This document shows, piece after piece, positions 11,142 to 21,873 of a DNA stretch of 64,000 nt. This DNA comes from Bedellia somnulentella (taxonomy: Eukaryota; Arthropoda; Insecta; Lepidoptera; Bedelliidae). Location of the stretch: NCBI GenBank assembly GCA_963576735.1, contig OY755182.1, positions 3,038,001 to 3,102,000 on the forward strand. Reading direction: 5' to 3'. Position numbers and translations under genes: made by a program. Position 1 is the first letter of the stretch. The number at the start of each line of letters is the position of its first letter. The notes under the pieces were generated by a model, which saw only the letters and a program-made list of their open reading frames with translations, did not search any database and was not told the origin of the DNA.

Positions 11142-11240
11142 AGATATTCCTCACCCACATTTGGAAGTTGATAGTGATCATTGGTGATAGGTCCCCAACC
11201 GCATCACCCAAAACCCACTTAAAAAGATCCAATAAGGATA
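11142..11240 (-). mobile_element. SINE-A fragment
   Basis: Contains CCTCACCCACATTTGGAAGTTGA and GGTCCCCAACCGCATCACCCA from the SINE-A middle, minus strand. It ends next to the tail of the RTE copy at 11262. Confidence 0.75.
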
Positions 11241-11261
11241 AAAAAATCCCTTCAAGGGATT

Positions 11262-12573
11262 TATACTTACTTATTTACTTATACTCACGCCCATTATTCC
11301 CATTGGTGTAGGCAGAGACTATCGATCGCCACTTAGTACGATCCTGACAAACCTCTCTTGCTTCCCTTGCATTCATTATTCTTCTCATACATGCTCTTTT
11401 ATTCTTCTCACTTCAGACCTCCGCCTTTATAAAAACGTTTTCTATATGATCTATAAACGTTTTACGAGGCCGTCCTCTACTAAAAATTCCATCCACATTG
11501 GCTCTATATATCTCTTTCGCTATTTTATTTTCATCCATCCTCACATTGTGCCCAAACCACCTCAACATTCCTTTTTCTATCTTGCATACTACGTTATCTT
11601 TCAAACCTACCCGTTTGCGGATCACACTATTTCTCACTCTATCACACAACCTTACATTTAATATATTTCTGAGGAATCTCATTTCCACTGCATAAACTCT
11701 ACTTTTATGCTTCTTCTGCCATGCCCAACATTCACTACCATACATCAGCGTGGGAACCAGAACAGCATTATGCACAGCTATTCGAGCCTTTTCTGACAAC
11801 GAATGGCTCGACATCAGACCGTTCGTGGCTCCATTCACCGCATTTTCATTTATAACTATCCTTTCAATATCTTCCTCACATTTTCCATCCCTGGTAAACA
11901 AACTCCCCAGAGAGATACATTTTTTTTCACTTGTTCCACTTTCTTACCATTTATAACAATCTCACATTCTGTCAAACTTTCTTCTCTCTCAAAAAACATT
12001 GTTTTGGTTTTGTCCTCATTCACTTTCATTCCCTTTCTTTTAAAAGACTTACTTGCAATGTTCACCATCTCCTGCAACTCATTTGCCATTGATGTAAGTA
12101 ACACTTTTCACCCTTTCGATCTGAAACTTCGCATAGTATTTGCCGACAACACTGAGAAGGCTAATACCACGGTAGTTTTTTCTTCTTGGCTTGACCTTTT
12201 CCCTTTATATAGAGGCACAATCACGGCTCTACACCAATCTTTTGGTACTTTGCCAAGTGCCCAACACTTCTGAAAAAGAAAGAACAATCAAGAAGCCACT
12301 AACCCTTTACCAGCCCTCAGCATTTCAGCAAAGATCCTATGATATACTGCCGCTTTTCCTAGTTTCATACTTTTGATCGCTTTTACAATTTCTGCCATAC
12401 TTATCATACTTTCAGACACGTCACCCATTACCTCGTCACAATTAACATCGCTATCAATTACTGAAGTAATGGGATCATCCTTTTTTTCAAAAAGACCCTC
12501 AAAATAATCCTTCCATACTCTTTTTATTCTTGTTCCATCAGTCATTAGTTCACCTTCTTCATCCTTCATTACA
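11262..12573 (-). pseudogene. RTE LINE, 5'-truncated, RT core deleted
   Basis: Minus-strand copy of the RTE family. It starts at the (TAAG)-type tail near 11263 and carries the C-terminal region (GHNVRMDENKIAKEIYRANV, then EKNKRACMRR). Further upstream are MANELQEMVNIASKSF and the linker MKDEEGELMTDGTRIK. At about 12105-12120 the sequence jumps from the region just after the YADD box to the region just after NYRGISLLS, so about 160 codons, including the catalytic YADD motif, are gone. Several frameshifts follow. The 5' truncation is at about 12573. Not functional. Confidence 0.9.
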
Positions 12574-12605
12574 CTTTATAGTCGTGAATATATGAATGAA
12601 TGAAT
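12574..12605 (+). mobile_element. SINE-A tail fragment
   Basis: TTATAGTCGTGAATATATG followed by (AATG)n resembles a SINE-A terminus. It touches the 5'-truncated end of the minus-strand RTE copy. Confidence 0.5.
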
Positions 12606-12744
12606 AAAATTTGGGCGGACATATTAAACGGTAGATTGACCTTAAGGTGAAAGTTGCTGAAGAGGTTTGTGAGGGAGACTTAGATCCAGTTGACTGTAAA
12701 GATGATTATGTAGATAACCTATTTCTGAATATTAAAAAGCGTCC

Positions 12745-12863
12745 GCAGTATGAAGATAAAAGAGCATGTATGAAAAAAATTGCTAGAGAGGTTTGCCAGG
12801 ATCGTACAAAGTGGGGATCGGTAGTCTCTGCCCACCAAATGGGAACTGATTGCGTGAGTATTT
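12745..12863 (+). pseudogene. RTE LINE 3' relic
   Basis: Keeps AAAAGAGCATGTATG, GAGGTTTGCCAGGATCGTAC and GGGAACTGATTGCGTGAG from the RTE terminus. Sequence upstream to about 12647 may also belong to it but is too diverged to align by eye. Confidence 0.7.
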
Positions 12864-12970
12864 GAAAGAAATCCATCTTAATTATGTATATCACACACAG
12901 AAAACAAATTAAAAAATAAATAAACTATGTTTCTTAACTTCATATTATACACATAAATAACTCTATAAAT

Positions 12971-13291
12971 AACATAACATAACGTTGATGCCGAATATCC
13001 CCGAAGAGGTTGGCAGAGGTACTAATACTTCTGAACATCACGTATGGACAGTGTACTCACGTGATAGGGGGCAGGCCGATCGCCGTTTTGTACGAATACA
13101 CTGTCACATGACTAAGTACAACTCAGCCATGTGGGTTTCCTCACGATGATTTCCCTCATCGTTAACAACCATGATAAATTAACCTCACATATGTCTTTAG
13201 AAAAGACAAATTGGTGTAGGCCCGACCCAGGATTTGAACGCTAGTCGTTTGCACGATAACCGAGTGTTCTACCCACTGGGCTATCACGGTT
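12971..13291 (-). mobile_element. SINE-B copy with a small internal deletion
   Basis: Runs from AACATAACATAACG and GATATCCCC-like hairpin to the tRNA-like head GTGATAGCCCAGTGGGTAGA (reverse strand). The bases between CATCACGT and ATGGACAGTG are missing compared with 21110-21469. Confidence 0.88.
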
Positions 13292-13550
13292 ACTATCACG
13301 GCTCTATAAATACTCAACCTAAATATCATACTTGCTGTCAACAAAACAAAACGACACCCAACACTAATTATCACGTCCACAGCGTCTAACGTTATTATCG
13401 ATAGAACCCCAACACTATTGACTATCGATAACGATCTCTCGTAGGCAATACGAACACTTCATTAATTACATACATTTGTGTCATGAGGAATACGCGAGAA
13501 GTTTGGTTTTGTTCGAGCATTATTAATGATGATTATTTTCGTAACTATTT

Positions 13551-13912
13551 TTGCTGTGGGCTATCAGTTTAGAATGGAATTTACCTATTTGTCCCCGTGG
13601 GTGTCGTAAATCTAACTGAGGATATTATATGCATACATAAACTCACGGCCATAAATCCCAAAAAGGTGTAGCCAAAATTCACTGCTAGAAACTCCTCAGC
13701 CACATTTGAAAAATGATGGGAGACGAGATGGTAAAATAAAGTGTAATTGAGTAATGGGTCTCCAACTGCCTCGCAAAAAAATAATAATTCAGAAACTCTT
13801 ACGACACCCGTAGGTAGAACTACATACATACATATACTCACGGCTATCATTCCCTAGAAGGGTAGCCAGAGCCAAGGAATTATAAATTCCTCAACCACTT
13901 TTGGAAGTTGAA
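13551..13912. mobile_element. Cluster of three SINE-A pieces
   Basis: A plus-strand head piece (13551-13620, CCCCGTGGGTGTCGTAA) is followed by a minus-strand copy (13629-13818) lacking its outermost head, then a second minus-strand piece (13822-13912) that starts with a fresh (TACA)n tail and stops after TTTTGGAAGTTGA. Confidence 0.75.
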
Positions 13913-14271
13913 CTACTAAGCTATCTATATTTATATCATTATTTTAACCTATTTCTTTAACGCATGTCGTGAGAGGTGTTCACCCCTTACAACAACCCCT
14001 TGAGCTGCCAAGGTTGTTTGTAACAAGTGAAATTCAACAAAGTTTTATAAATGTCGCTGTCAGAAAGTTTAACGTTGAGTTTGATTAATAATTCACACGT
14101 CACGTTTTCGACGAACTACGTGTGTAAATAAACTGTAACAATTATTCATAGAGTTATTCGTAAATGTAACGGCTTTCCAGTTTAGGGGTAACTATCTTAA
14201 TGTTTAAAATCAAAATAAATAGACACAAAATTACAAAATTTTATATAAATTAAAATTAATACTTATAAAGG
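13913..14271. other. Non-coding stretch, nothing recognised
   Basis: No exon, RNA gene or shared repeat seen. Confidence 0.45.
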
Positions 14272-14540
14272 ATGGATGAAAATAAAGTAGCGAAAGAGAT
14301 ATATAGAGCCAATGTGGATGGGAATGTTAGTAGAAGACGGCCTCGTAAAACGTTTCTTGACCAGATAGAAAACGTTCTTATAAAGGCGGGGGTCCGAAGT
14401 GAGAAGAATAAAAGAGCATGTATGAGAAGGATAATGAATGTAAGGGAAGCAAGAGAGGTTTGTCAAGATCGTATTAAGTGGCGATCGATAGTCTCTGCCT
14501 ACCCCAATGGGAATAATGGGCGTGAGTATAAGTAAGTAAG
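14272..14540 (+). pseudogene. RTE LINE, last 87 codons, open frame
   Basis: 5'-truncated copy that still reads as one open frame starting MDENKVAKEIYRANVDGNVS and ending NGNNGREYK before TAA and (GTAA)n. The stop codon is built from the tail repeat itself (TATAAGTAAGTAAG), as in the long copy at 21890. It belongs to the same (TAAG)-tailed subfamily as 11262-12573. Confidence 0.88.
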
Positions 14541-14649
14541 TAATACTTAATAAACTAAAGAAACTCTCTAGAAGTAAAAGAACTAACACAGTTGACAAGG
14601 TTAACTGTATACAGATATAAACCTTAAGCCATAAGCGTATAATACCTAA

Positions 14650-14975
14650 ACAACCGTGATAGCTCATTGGGAAGAATACCGCTTATCGTGCAGGCAATAA
14701 GGTTCAAATTCCTGGTTGGACTCACATCAATTTGTCTTTTCTAAAGACATATGTGTGGTTAATTTATCGTGGTTTTACCCACATTGCTGAGTTGTACTTA
14801 GTCATGTGACAGCGATTTCGTACAAAACGGCGACAGGCTTGGCCCCTATCACGTGAGTACACTGTCCAAGAAAAACGGAAGTACTCAGAACACCAGGTGA
14901 TAATGTCACGTTATGTTCAGAAGTATTAATACCTCCGCCAACCCCTTCCGGGATATACGGCGTGAACGTTTGAGT
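14650..14975 (+). mobile_element. SINE-B copy
   Basis: Head GTGATAGCTCATTGGGAAGA, B box GGTTCAAATTCC, body with CATGTGACAGCGAT and ACGTGAGTACACTGTCC, and hairpin CCCCTTCCGGGATATACGGC with GTGAACGTTTGAG. The (TTATG) tail is poorly preserved. Confidence 0.85.
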
Positions 14976-15009
14976 TATATATTACAAAAGTAATCATAAT
15001 AACCTTCTA

Positions 15010-15210
15010 ATAAATAAAGAATAAATAAAGGAAAGAAAAATTTCGACACAGGTGGGATTCGAATCCGGGATTCGAACGCAAGAGCGACGGGGGCGTATAC
15101 CGAGTCGTGGGTTCGAATCCCGCCTGTGTCGAAAGTTTTCTGTCCTTTATTTATTATTTATTTATTAGTAATAATCCCCACATGAGGTTTTCATGAACAA
15201 AAAGATTTAA
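15010..15210 (+). mobile_element. Palindromic tRNA-derived element, tRNA 3' half pointing right
   Basis: Outer arms TTTCGACACAGG and CCTGTGTCGAAA form an inverted repeat flanked by AAATAAAGGAAAG and TCCTTTATTTATT. The core contains GTGGGTTCGAATCCCGCCTG, a tRNA T-arm, on the plus strand. The right end GTAATAATCCCCACATGAGG to AAAAAGATTTA matches the copy at 32643-32832. AATAACCTTCTA at 14998-15009 and 15211-15222 is an exact 12-bp target-site duplication. Confidence 0.85.
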
Positions 15211-15477
15211 AATAACCTTCTAGTTTAATATACGCCTTTGAAGAGATAGTTGAGCATAAAGATCCAAATATTCATCCATTTTATGTCAATAGAATAGAGG
15301 ACGACAAAGAAAGGTTGTTGACAGAAAGCTTGCTTTTTCCCCAATCCCAAATCAAAAGATTCCCCTGAGGCTGCAAAAATACCGTATGAACGTTGTTAGG
15401 TTAGTTTGATATGCAAGGTCGGGTATCAAATAAAATGATGGTTTACTACGACTAAAATTCATATATTTACTGATTTG

Positions 15478-15796
15478 CCGTGCAGTGCCGGCTTAGAATG
15501 ACGCTACCCCTTTTTGCCTATAGGTGTCCAAAGGGTCCTATGGGTGTGCCGTGTAGTGTCGGCTTAGAATAGCACTACCCCATTTCTACCCGTGGGTGAT
15601 CGTAAGAGGCGAGTAAGGGTATAGGGGCTTTTCAAGTGATTTTTGGGCGATGTGGTTGGAGACCCATCACCAAAAACGTTTATTATTATCATCTTTTCCC
15701 CAATCAACTTCCAAAAGTGGCTGAGGAATTTATCATTCCAAAGCTCTGGCTACTCCCTCAAGGGATTTATAGCCGTGAGTATATGTATGTATGATA
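15478..15796 (+). mobile_element. SINE-A: head fragment then a complete copy
   Basis: 15478-15541 is a head fragment (GCCGTGCAGTGCCGGC to TCCTATGG). A complete copy of the GTGATCG subfamily follows from 15548 to the GTGAGTATATGTATG tail at about 15795. Confidence 0.85.
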
Positions 15797-16061
15797 TATG
15801 TTTCCCAAGAGGCGACTAAAGTTTATTGGGGTACGATTGCAATGACAAGTATGGTGATAGGTGTCGCTACAACCACATTGCCCAATAATCAATTTAAAGC
15901 CACGAAGTTCCCAAGTGAAACAAGGAATTGTTGCTATTTCTGAGCCAACCCTAAAAAGGTTCAAGATTGTTTGCTTAGTTAAAAACCACGATGTAATATC
16001 AAATAAACATTGCATTAAAAAACCTTTAAAAATTACATGTAGATGTTAGCATTTTATTTTT

Positions 16062-16304
16062 TACATACATAAATACATACATATACTAACGACTGTAAAT
16101 ATCTAGAGCTGAGGAATTTCTGATTCAGCTAAAGCCACTTTTGGAAATGATAGTGGGAAAAGATGCTGAAATAAAGGTTTTTGGTGATGGGTCTTCAACC
16201 GCATCGCCCAAAAATCCCTTAAAAGCCTCAATACCGTTAGTCGCCTCTTACGTACAACCACCGAAAGAAATGGGGTAGTGCTATTCTAAGCCGACACTAC
16301 ACAG
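16062..16304 (-). mobile_element. SINE-A copy
   Basis: Tail at left (ATACATACATATACTAACGAC), head at right (CTGTGTAGTGTCGGC on the minus strand). It carries small deletions in the terminal part. Confidence 0.85.
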
Positions 16305-17059
16305 AATTTACACATCTAAAGCTGAGTTTATGATACGAAAAAGTAAACAAAGATGTATCGAAAAGTCTTTGACTAAAGATTCGTCAAGTTTCTCTTCGGT
16401 TAAATACGACGATATGTTTAATATCTCAACCTGCCATACCCCTGTCAACTTAAGGATAATAGATTCAGATTCCCAATAAAATACCGTATAAAAATATGGT
16501 CGATGCGGTTAAAGAGACCGTACCTTGGAGAGTTTGATAACTCTTGCCATAAAAGTTTTCATGTGTACATTGTCATGGAATTGACAAAGGTTTCCTACAT
16601 ATATTACTTTAGTCCCTAGATATTTCCCGTCGTCAAGGTATTTTAAGAACCGAATCAATGAGGAAAAGGTAAGGTTTGACAAACGTGATAACTTAATGAA
16701 ATGCGTGTTTGGTGTGGTGAATGATTCATGAAGGTAGCATTTCATGGTATTTATTTTATTGTTTAATTGAAATTATTACAAATATAAATAAATATATATT
16801 TGTATAAATAAGCAAATATTTTGTTCTATTAGATGGATTTCTAATTTCAAAGCCAGACTATATATATACTCAAATATAATATATACTCAAGAATATAAAT
16901 CCCAAAAAGGTAGCCAGTGCTTCGAAATTAGAAATTAAAAAAAAAAAAAAAACAAAAATATCTCATCTTCGTCATCTTATGTGATTTTAATTTATGTAAA
17001 AAGGGACTAATGCAATAATTCCAAGTATATTAATTTTGTAATGAATCCTTAAATTAGAT
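16305..17059. other. Non-coding stretch with a small SINE-A relic
   Basis: A minus-strand SINE-A 3' relic (ATATAAATCCCAAAAAGGTAGCC) is visible at about 16880-16945, followed by an A run. Nothing else is recognised. Confidence 0.45.
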
Positions 17060-17215
17060 TAATAATAATAATAAAACTCTTTATTGCACATTACAAAATA
17101 AAAACAACAATTACAAAAAAAGATCGGTATAAAAGCCAAAGTACAACTGGCGGTCTTATCACTAAGAGCGATCTCTTCCAGACAACCCATTAATGGAAAG
17201 ATTTGCTGGATTAAA
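17060..17215 (-). mobile_element. LINE 3' UTR fragment with (TAA)n tail
   Basis: (AATAAT)n followed by AAAACTCTTTATTGCACATT, AAAAACAACAATTACAAAA and GGCGGTCTTATCACTAAGAG resembles, in reverse complement, a LINE 3' UTR with trinucleotide tail that is common in Lepidoptera. No coding part is present. Confidence 0.55.
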
Positions 17216-18180
17216 AACATGTTCGGTAGATGTCCAATAAATTAAACTGATTTGCTTAAAAACTAAAATTATTCATCAAACTATTATCTATCTATTTTTA
17301 GTATTACTAAATATTTATTAAGTTCTAATACACTTACAGATACAGACAGTATTCCATAAAATAAATAATATTCAATAAATACAATACATATGCAATATAT
17401 ATAAATATTTTTAAATAAAATACATATATACATTTTACGACATAATATATAATAGAATATATAAACTTTTGTATGCAACACAAATAATATTATAATGTTT
17501 CGGAGAGGAAGTGATTTTTTACCATTTTATTGAAAATAGGGAGAGACTTGGCTAATCGCACCTCTACAGGAAGACCGTTCCATTAAAGTGACTTTTATCT
17601 AAAATAAGATATTAACTCCAAGACTTAGAAGACAAAGGACTAATCTTTTCATGAAGTTTCTTCACGGCAATAATTTCTAAATGAAACCGTACTTTTCTAG
17701 AGAGACAAGCTTTATTAATGAAATTATGTAGTAAAGCGTCGCTTTTATGTACCTATACTTTTTTAATTACCAGATAAAGTAAAAAAGCTTACTGAACGTC
17801 CTGAAGCTCAAATAGGTCATTTTGTTTTATTAGCAATATATAGAGCAGAAAATTAATTTCGCTCTTGATTGTAACATTTAGTTATTAGTTTTTTAGGGTT
17901 TCATACCTAAAGGTACTGGAACGGAAACCTTTTACTAATACATCGCTATCTGTCTGTCTGCCTGTAATCTGTGCATCTGTTACCAGGCCGTATATTAGAA
18001 ACTGTGATGGATGGAAATTTGTTATTTTACAGGTTGTGTGTTTTTGTTAATAATACACAAGGTGGCGCTAAGGCATAGGCATACTATGTCTTGTGATAGT
18101 GAAGCAAAAATTGTTTTGATAAGTGTTTTTCAATCTTATAGGTACATGTCACAATTGATAAAAATTAATTTATTTCACGC
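17216..18180. other. Non-coding stretch
   Basis: Very AT-rich to about 17500. Near 17890-18000, GGGTTTCATACCTAAAGG and GAAACTGTGATGGATGGAAAT look like part of an old DNA-transposon derivative, but I cannot define ends. Confidence 0.35.
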
Positions 18181-18321
18181 AGCCGTGATAGCCCAGTGGG
18201 TAGAACACTCGGTTATCGTACAAACGACTAGTGTTCAAATCCTGGGTATCCAAAGTATTAGTACCTCTGCCAACCCCTTCGGGGATATTCGGCGTGAACG
18301 TTTATGTTATGTTATGTTATG
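18181..18321 (+). mobile_element. SINE-B with internal deletion, about 141 bp
   Basis: An intact tRNA-like head (GTGATAGCCCAGTGGGTAGA, GTGTTCAAATCCTGGG) is joined directly to the last 75 bases (AGTATTAGTACCTCTGCC, CCCCTTCGGGGATATTCGGC) and four TTATG units. About 220 internal bases are absent. Confidence 0.9.
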
Positions 18322-18394
18322 TAACTTATTTCATATTAAAATAAAACAGTCATCCATTAAATATCAATGGACTACTGCCTCTCCCTGCCTACTC

Positions 18395-18640
18395 TCTGTG
18401 ATTGAGCGGTAATGTGGTCGGTTTAAAAATTTGGATGTCTCAGGTTCAATTCCTGGGGGAGGGTAAACTCAAATATAATGTGTAAGATTTAAGACATATT
18501 AAACTTTTGATATCGCGATATTGTAGGTTTGATTAAACCTGATTTACTATAAATAAAGATGAGTTTATGGTCCAGAGGGCACACAAAGCACTCCGGCCTC
18601 GGCTACTACTGTTGTAGCAGTCGTTAGTCTTTCAAAATAA
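18395..18640 (+). mobile_element. tRNA-derived SINE, family C
   Basis: GAGCGGTAATGTGGTCGG and CAGGTTCAATTCCTGGGGGAG give A- and B-box-like segments. The body GGGTAAACTCA, ATATTGTAGG and CACTCCGGCCTCGG is partly shared with 37288-37480. Confidence 0.7.
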
Positions 18641-18946
18641 AATATATTTTTTTAGTGTTAATGCGAAAATGTTCTTTACTCAATGTCAATTTAGCTAACA
18701 TTTTTCAAGTTTTTTAAAGAGAAGAAGACGACAAGAAAGTCTTCACCATATTTACTCATATTTATTCATTTTAAGCTTGCTAGCATGACCAGCTATGGCC
18801 AAATAGGGTGGGCCCAGTTACTCGTTGAGAATATATTAAGCCAAGGAACTAATCATGCAACTATTATTCACTTGCATTACTTCTAATAACACATTACAGT
18901 GTAAGTTTAATTCCTAGGTTGGATAATGGCAAAAATATCTGAATTT

Positions 18947-19196
18947 GCCGTGTAGTGCCGGCTTAGAATGTCGCTACCCCTTTCTTCCCACGGGTGTCGT
19001 AAGAAGCGACTAAGGGTATCGGGGCTTTATATTGGATTTTTGGGCGATGCGGTTGGAGACCCATCACTAAAAACCTTTGTTTTTACCATATTTTCCCCAC
19101 TCAACTTCCAAAAGTGGCTGAGGAATTTCTAATTCCTTAGCTCTGGCTACCCCTTCTAGGGAAATATATCCGTGAGTATATGTATGTATGTATGTA
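18947..19196 (+). mobile_element. SINE-A copy, full length
   Basis: GCCGTGTAGTGCCGGC head, complete body and CCGTGAGTATATGTATGTATG tail. Confidence 0.9.
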
Positions 19197-19362
19197 TTTA
19201 AAAATGTATTTTTTGTAGGTATTAAACGTTACATTAAATAGTTTGAATAGAAAGCGATGATTATGCTTGAATAGTTTATTCTTCATTCATGATAAGAAAA
19301 ATTATGTATGATGATTAATGATCCATCATTATGAAAAAGTAAATAACACATAAATACATACA

Positions 19363-19639
19363 CAAGCCCCAATACCCTAAATCGCCTCGTACGAATATAC
19401 ATACATACATATACTCACGGCTATAGATCCCTAGAAGGGGTAGCAAGAGCTAAAAAATAAAAAACTCCTCAGCCACTTTTGGAAATTTAAGTGGGGAAAA
19501 GATGGTAAAATAAAGGTTGTTGGTGATGAGTCCAATCCAGGCCAAAAATCCTTTAAAAGCACCAATACCGTTAATCGCCTTTTAAGTACACCCACCGGAA
19601 GAAATGGGGAAGTGCTATTCTAAGCAGACATTACGCAGC
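19363..19639 (-). mobile_element. SINE-A copy plus an older SINE-A fragment
   Basis: A short minus-strand piece (19363-19392, AGCCCCAATACCCTAAATCG) is followed by the (TACA)n tail of a second minus-strand copy that runs to its head at 19639. Confidence 0.82.
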
Positions 19640-21095
19640 TTAAATGAAACTACTCAAGTATGCTCGCACCTCTTAAAGTATTTTTTCAACAAAAACCTAA
19701 TATACTTTATAGTTACTATGATAAAAATCAAGTGTTAACCAAAAACGGTTTCTGCGATTGCGACCCGACTGGCCATTTTGCATGTGGTGAATGCATGTTT
19801 ATTATTTTTCAATTTACAGTCATGCAATTGTTGTACAAGTGCAGTCACACGCGAACATAGTCACGTAGAATTGGTATTCAATAATGCAGTTTGTATAAAC
19901 GGAGCATTCGGAAATGAGAATGTTAATATTTATCAATGAATCGAAATTTATATGGAAAACTGCGATACTTTTTAAGTGGAACAAACCTATTGAAGTTTTT
20001 AGGTGTAACAATAACCTAAGTTCATAAGAGCGTTTTGGCAATGGTAGCATGCTTGTCCTTAACTTAAAAACTGTTGGTTAGGAAAAGGTAACTCTCTCAC
20101 ACTCCAAAATTATCGCACATCTTTGTCTCTTTCTAATTACAAGCTCACAGAATTTTGTACATCCAAACAAAATATGATATGTAATCCCGTATACCGACAC
20201 GGTGTCGATGTCGTGGCCATTTTAATTTTGTTTCAAATAATAATTTGCAAATTAAAATACTAAGTGTAACTGTTCACAAGTACAATTTTAAAACATTAAG
20301 TACGTACTTTTTTCAGTTCGGTCCCATCTATCCAAGTTGTAGTTTTTACAAAGAAAATGTCGTTCTTAAATAGGTTATTGATAAATAATTTAATCAATCT
20401 CTCTGTTAAGTCCTTGTATTAAGTTTCCCAGTAAAAAACAAAATTCCTCGAAAAACAATATCATTTCTTTAAAAGCACGTAAATGAGACGTAACACAATG
20501 AATAACATTATAAGAGGCCTAAAACAATTCCTTTTAATATTTCACTCAAAATATATTTTTCCACTTAGTTGGAACAAAAACGGACGACCTTAATGAATCT
20601 TTGTTGAACTCATTTCGTAGGCAACAGAAAAAAAAATATACCTTATACCAAGGACATGATAATAATCAAAAGACGGTCCGAACATAACTGTTTTGTCTAA
20701 TTTTTTTGCGAAGGAGTGAAAGTGACGCCTAAAAGAGTTAGTTTATACTATAGTCTAAGCCCCAAAAAAGATTCTCGGTTTTTTCTCGTCTGTGATCAGT
20801 GATGTTAAATTAGATTTTATTATAAGCAATAAGGGATCGTGGACGGCACAAAGACGGGAAACAAAAGGGAAAAGATAAACAAAAGACGAACGAAAATAGT
20901 ACCCGAAATTAGCTGACGTATGCTTCCTCGCTGGGATTCGGAATGGAATGGTTCTTCGGTAATGTTCGATTTACCTCGGAAACCTGGGAATGTTCGGTGT
21001 TTATGTATTTTGTTGCTTGTATTCTGTATAGTATTAAGATTTAGTTGAAATGCGTTTTATAAATAGTTACAGCTCAGTTGATACGAATATTTTAT
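19640..21095. other. Non-coding stretch, nothing recognised
   Basis: The longest part of the first intron without a repeat seen elsewhere in the window. No supported exon. Confidence 0.45.
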
Positions 21096-21109
21096 TTGTA
21101 TATTTAACA

Positions 21110-21469
21110 TAACATAACATAAAGGTTCACGCCGAATATCCCGGAAGGGGTTGACAGAGGTACTAAAACTCCCGAACATCACGTGACTTTGTCACCTGGT
21201 GTTCAGAGTACCCACGTTTTGCATGGACAGTGTACTCACGTGATAGGGGGCAGGCCTATCGCCGTTTTGTACGAATATACTGTCACACGACTAAGTACAA
21301 CACAGCCATGTGGGTTTCCTCACGATGTTTTCCCTCACCGTTAACAACCATGATAAATTAACCACACGTATGTCTTTAGAAAAGACAAATTGGTGTAGGC
21401 CCGACCCGGGATTTGAACACTAGTCGCTTGCACGTTAACCTGTGTTCTACCCATTGAGCTATCACGTCG
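21110..21469 (-). mobile_element. SINE-B copy, full length
   Basis: A 360-bp copy with ATAACATAACATAAA tail at left and tRNA-like head at right. TTGTATATTTAACA at 21096-21109 and 21470-21483 is an exact 14-bp target-site duplication, so both ends are fixed. Minus-strand head: TGATAGCTCAATGGGTAGA (A box) and GTGTTCAAATCCCGGG (B box). Confidence 0.92.
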
Positions 21470-21494
21470 TTGTATATTTAACAAATGCTATTAG

Positions 21495-21648
21495 TGGCAA
21501 CTGATTCCTTCCCCCGGGTGTTTTATGAGTCTCTAAAGGTACTGTTTTTTTTAAGTGATTGTTGGGCGATGTTGCTAGAGACCCATCACCAATAAGCCTC
21601 TATTAATAATTTAAAATCATGGGCTTAATGGGATCTATAAACTCGTAT
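21495..21648 (+). mobile_element. SINE-A relic
   Basis: Diverged plus-strand copy (CCCGGGTGTTTTATGAG, GGGCGATGTTGCTAGAGACC) ending in CTCGTATGTATGTAT, with the 3' half shortened. Confidence 0.65.
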
Positions 21649-21873
21649 GTATGTATCACCATACTTATGTATATATCTAATGAACTAAGCCTGAACGTAA
21701 CTTTTTGATATGAATAAATATTTCAAATGTCTCCCTCTAAAAATTAACATGGCTTCTTGGCAACAATCTAAGTTGTACAAGAAAAATCGCGTAAATTTTT
21801 AAACTGCAAAGTCATACAAAATCAAAATTAATATTTTGGCTCAAAGTTTTCACACTGGGTAATGATGAAGGGA

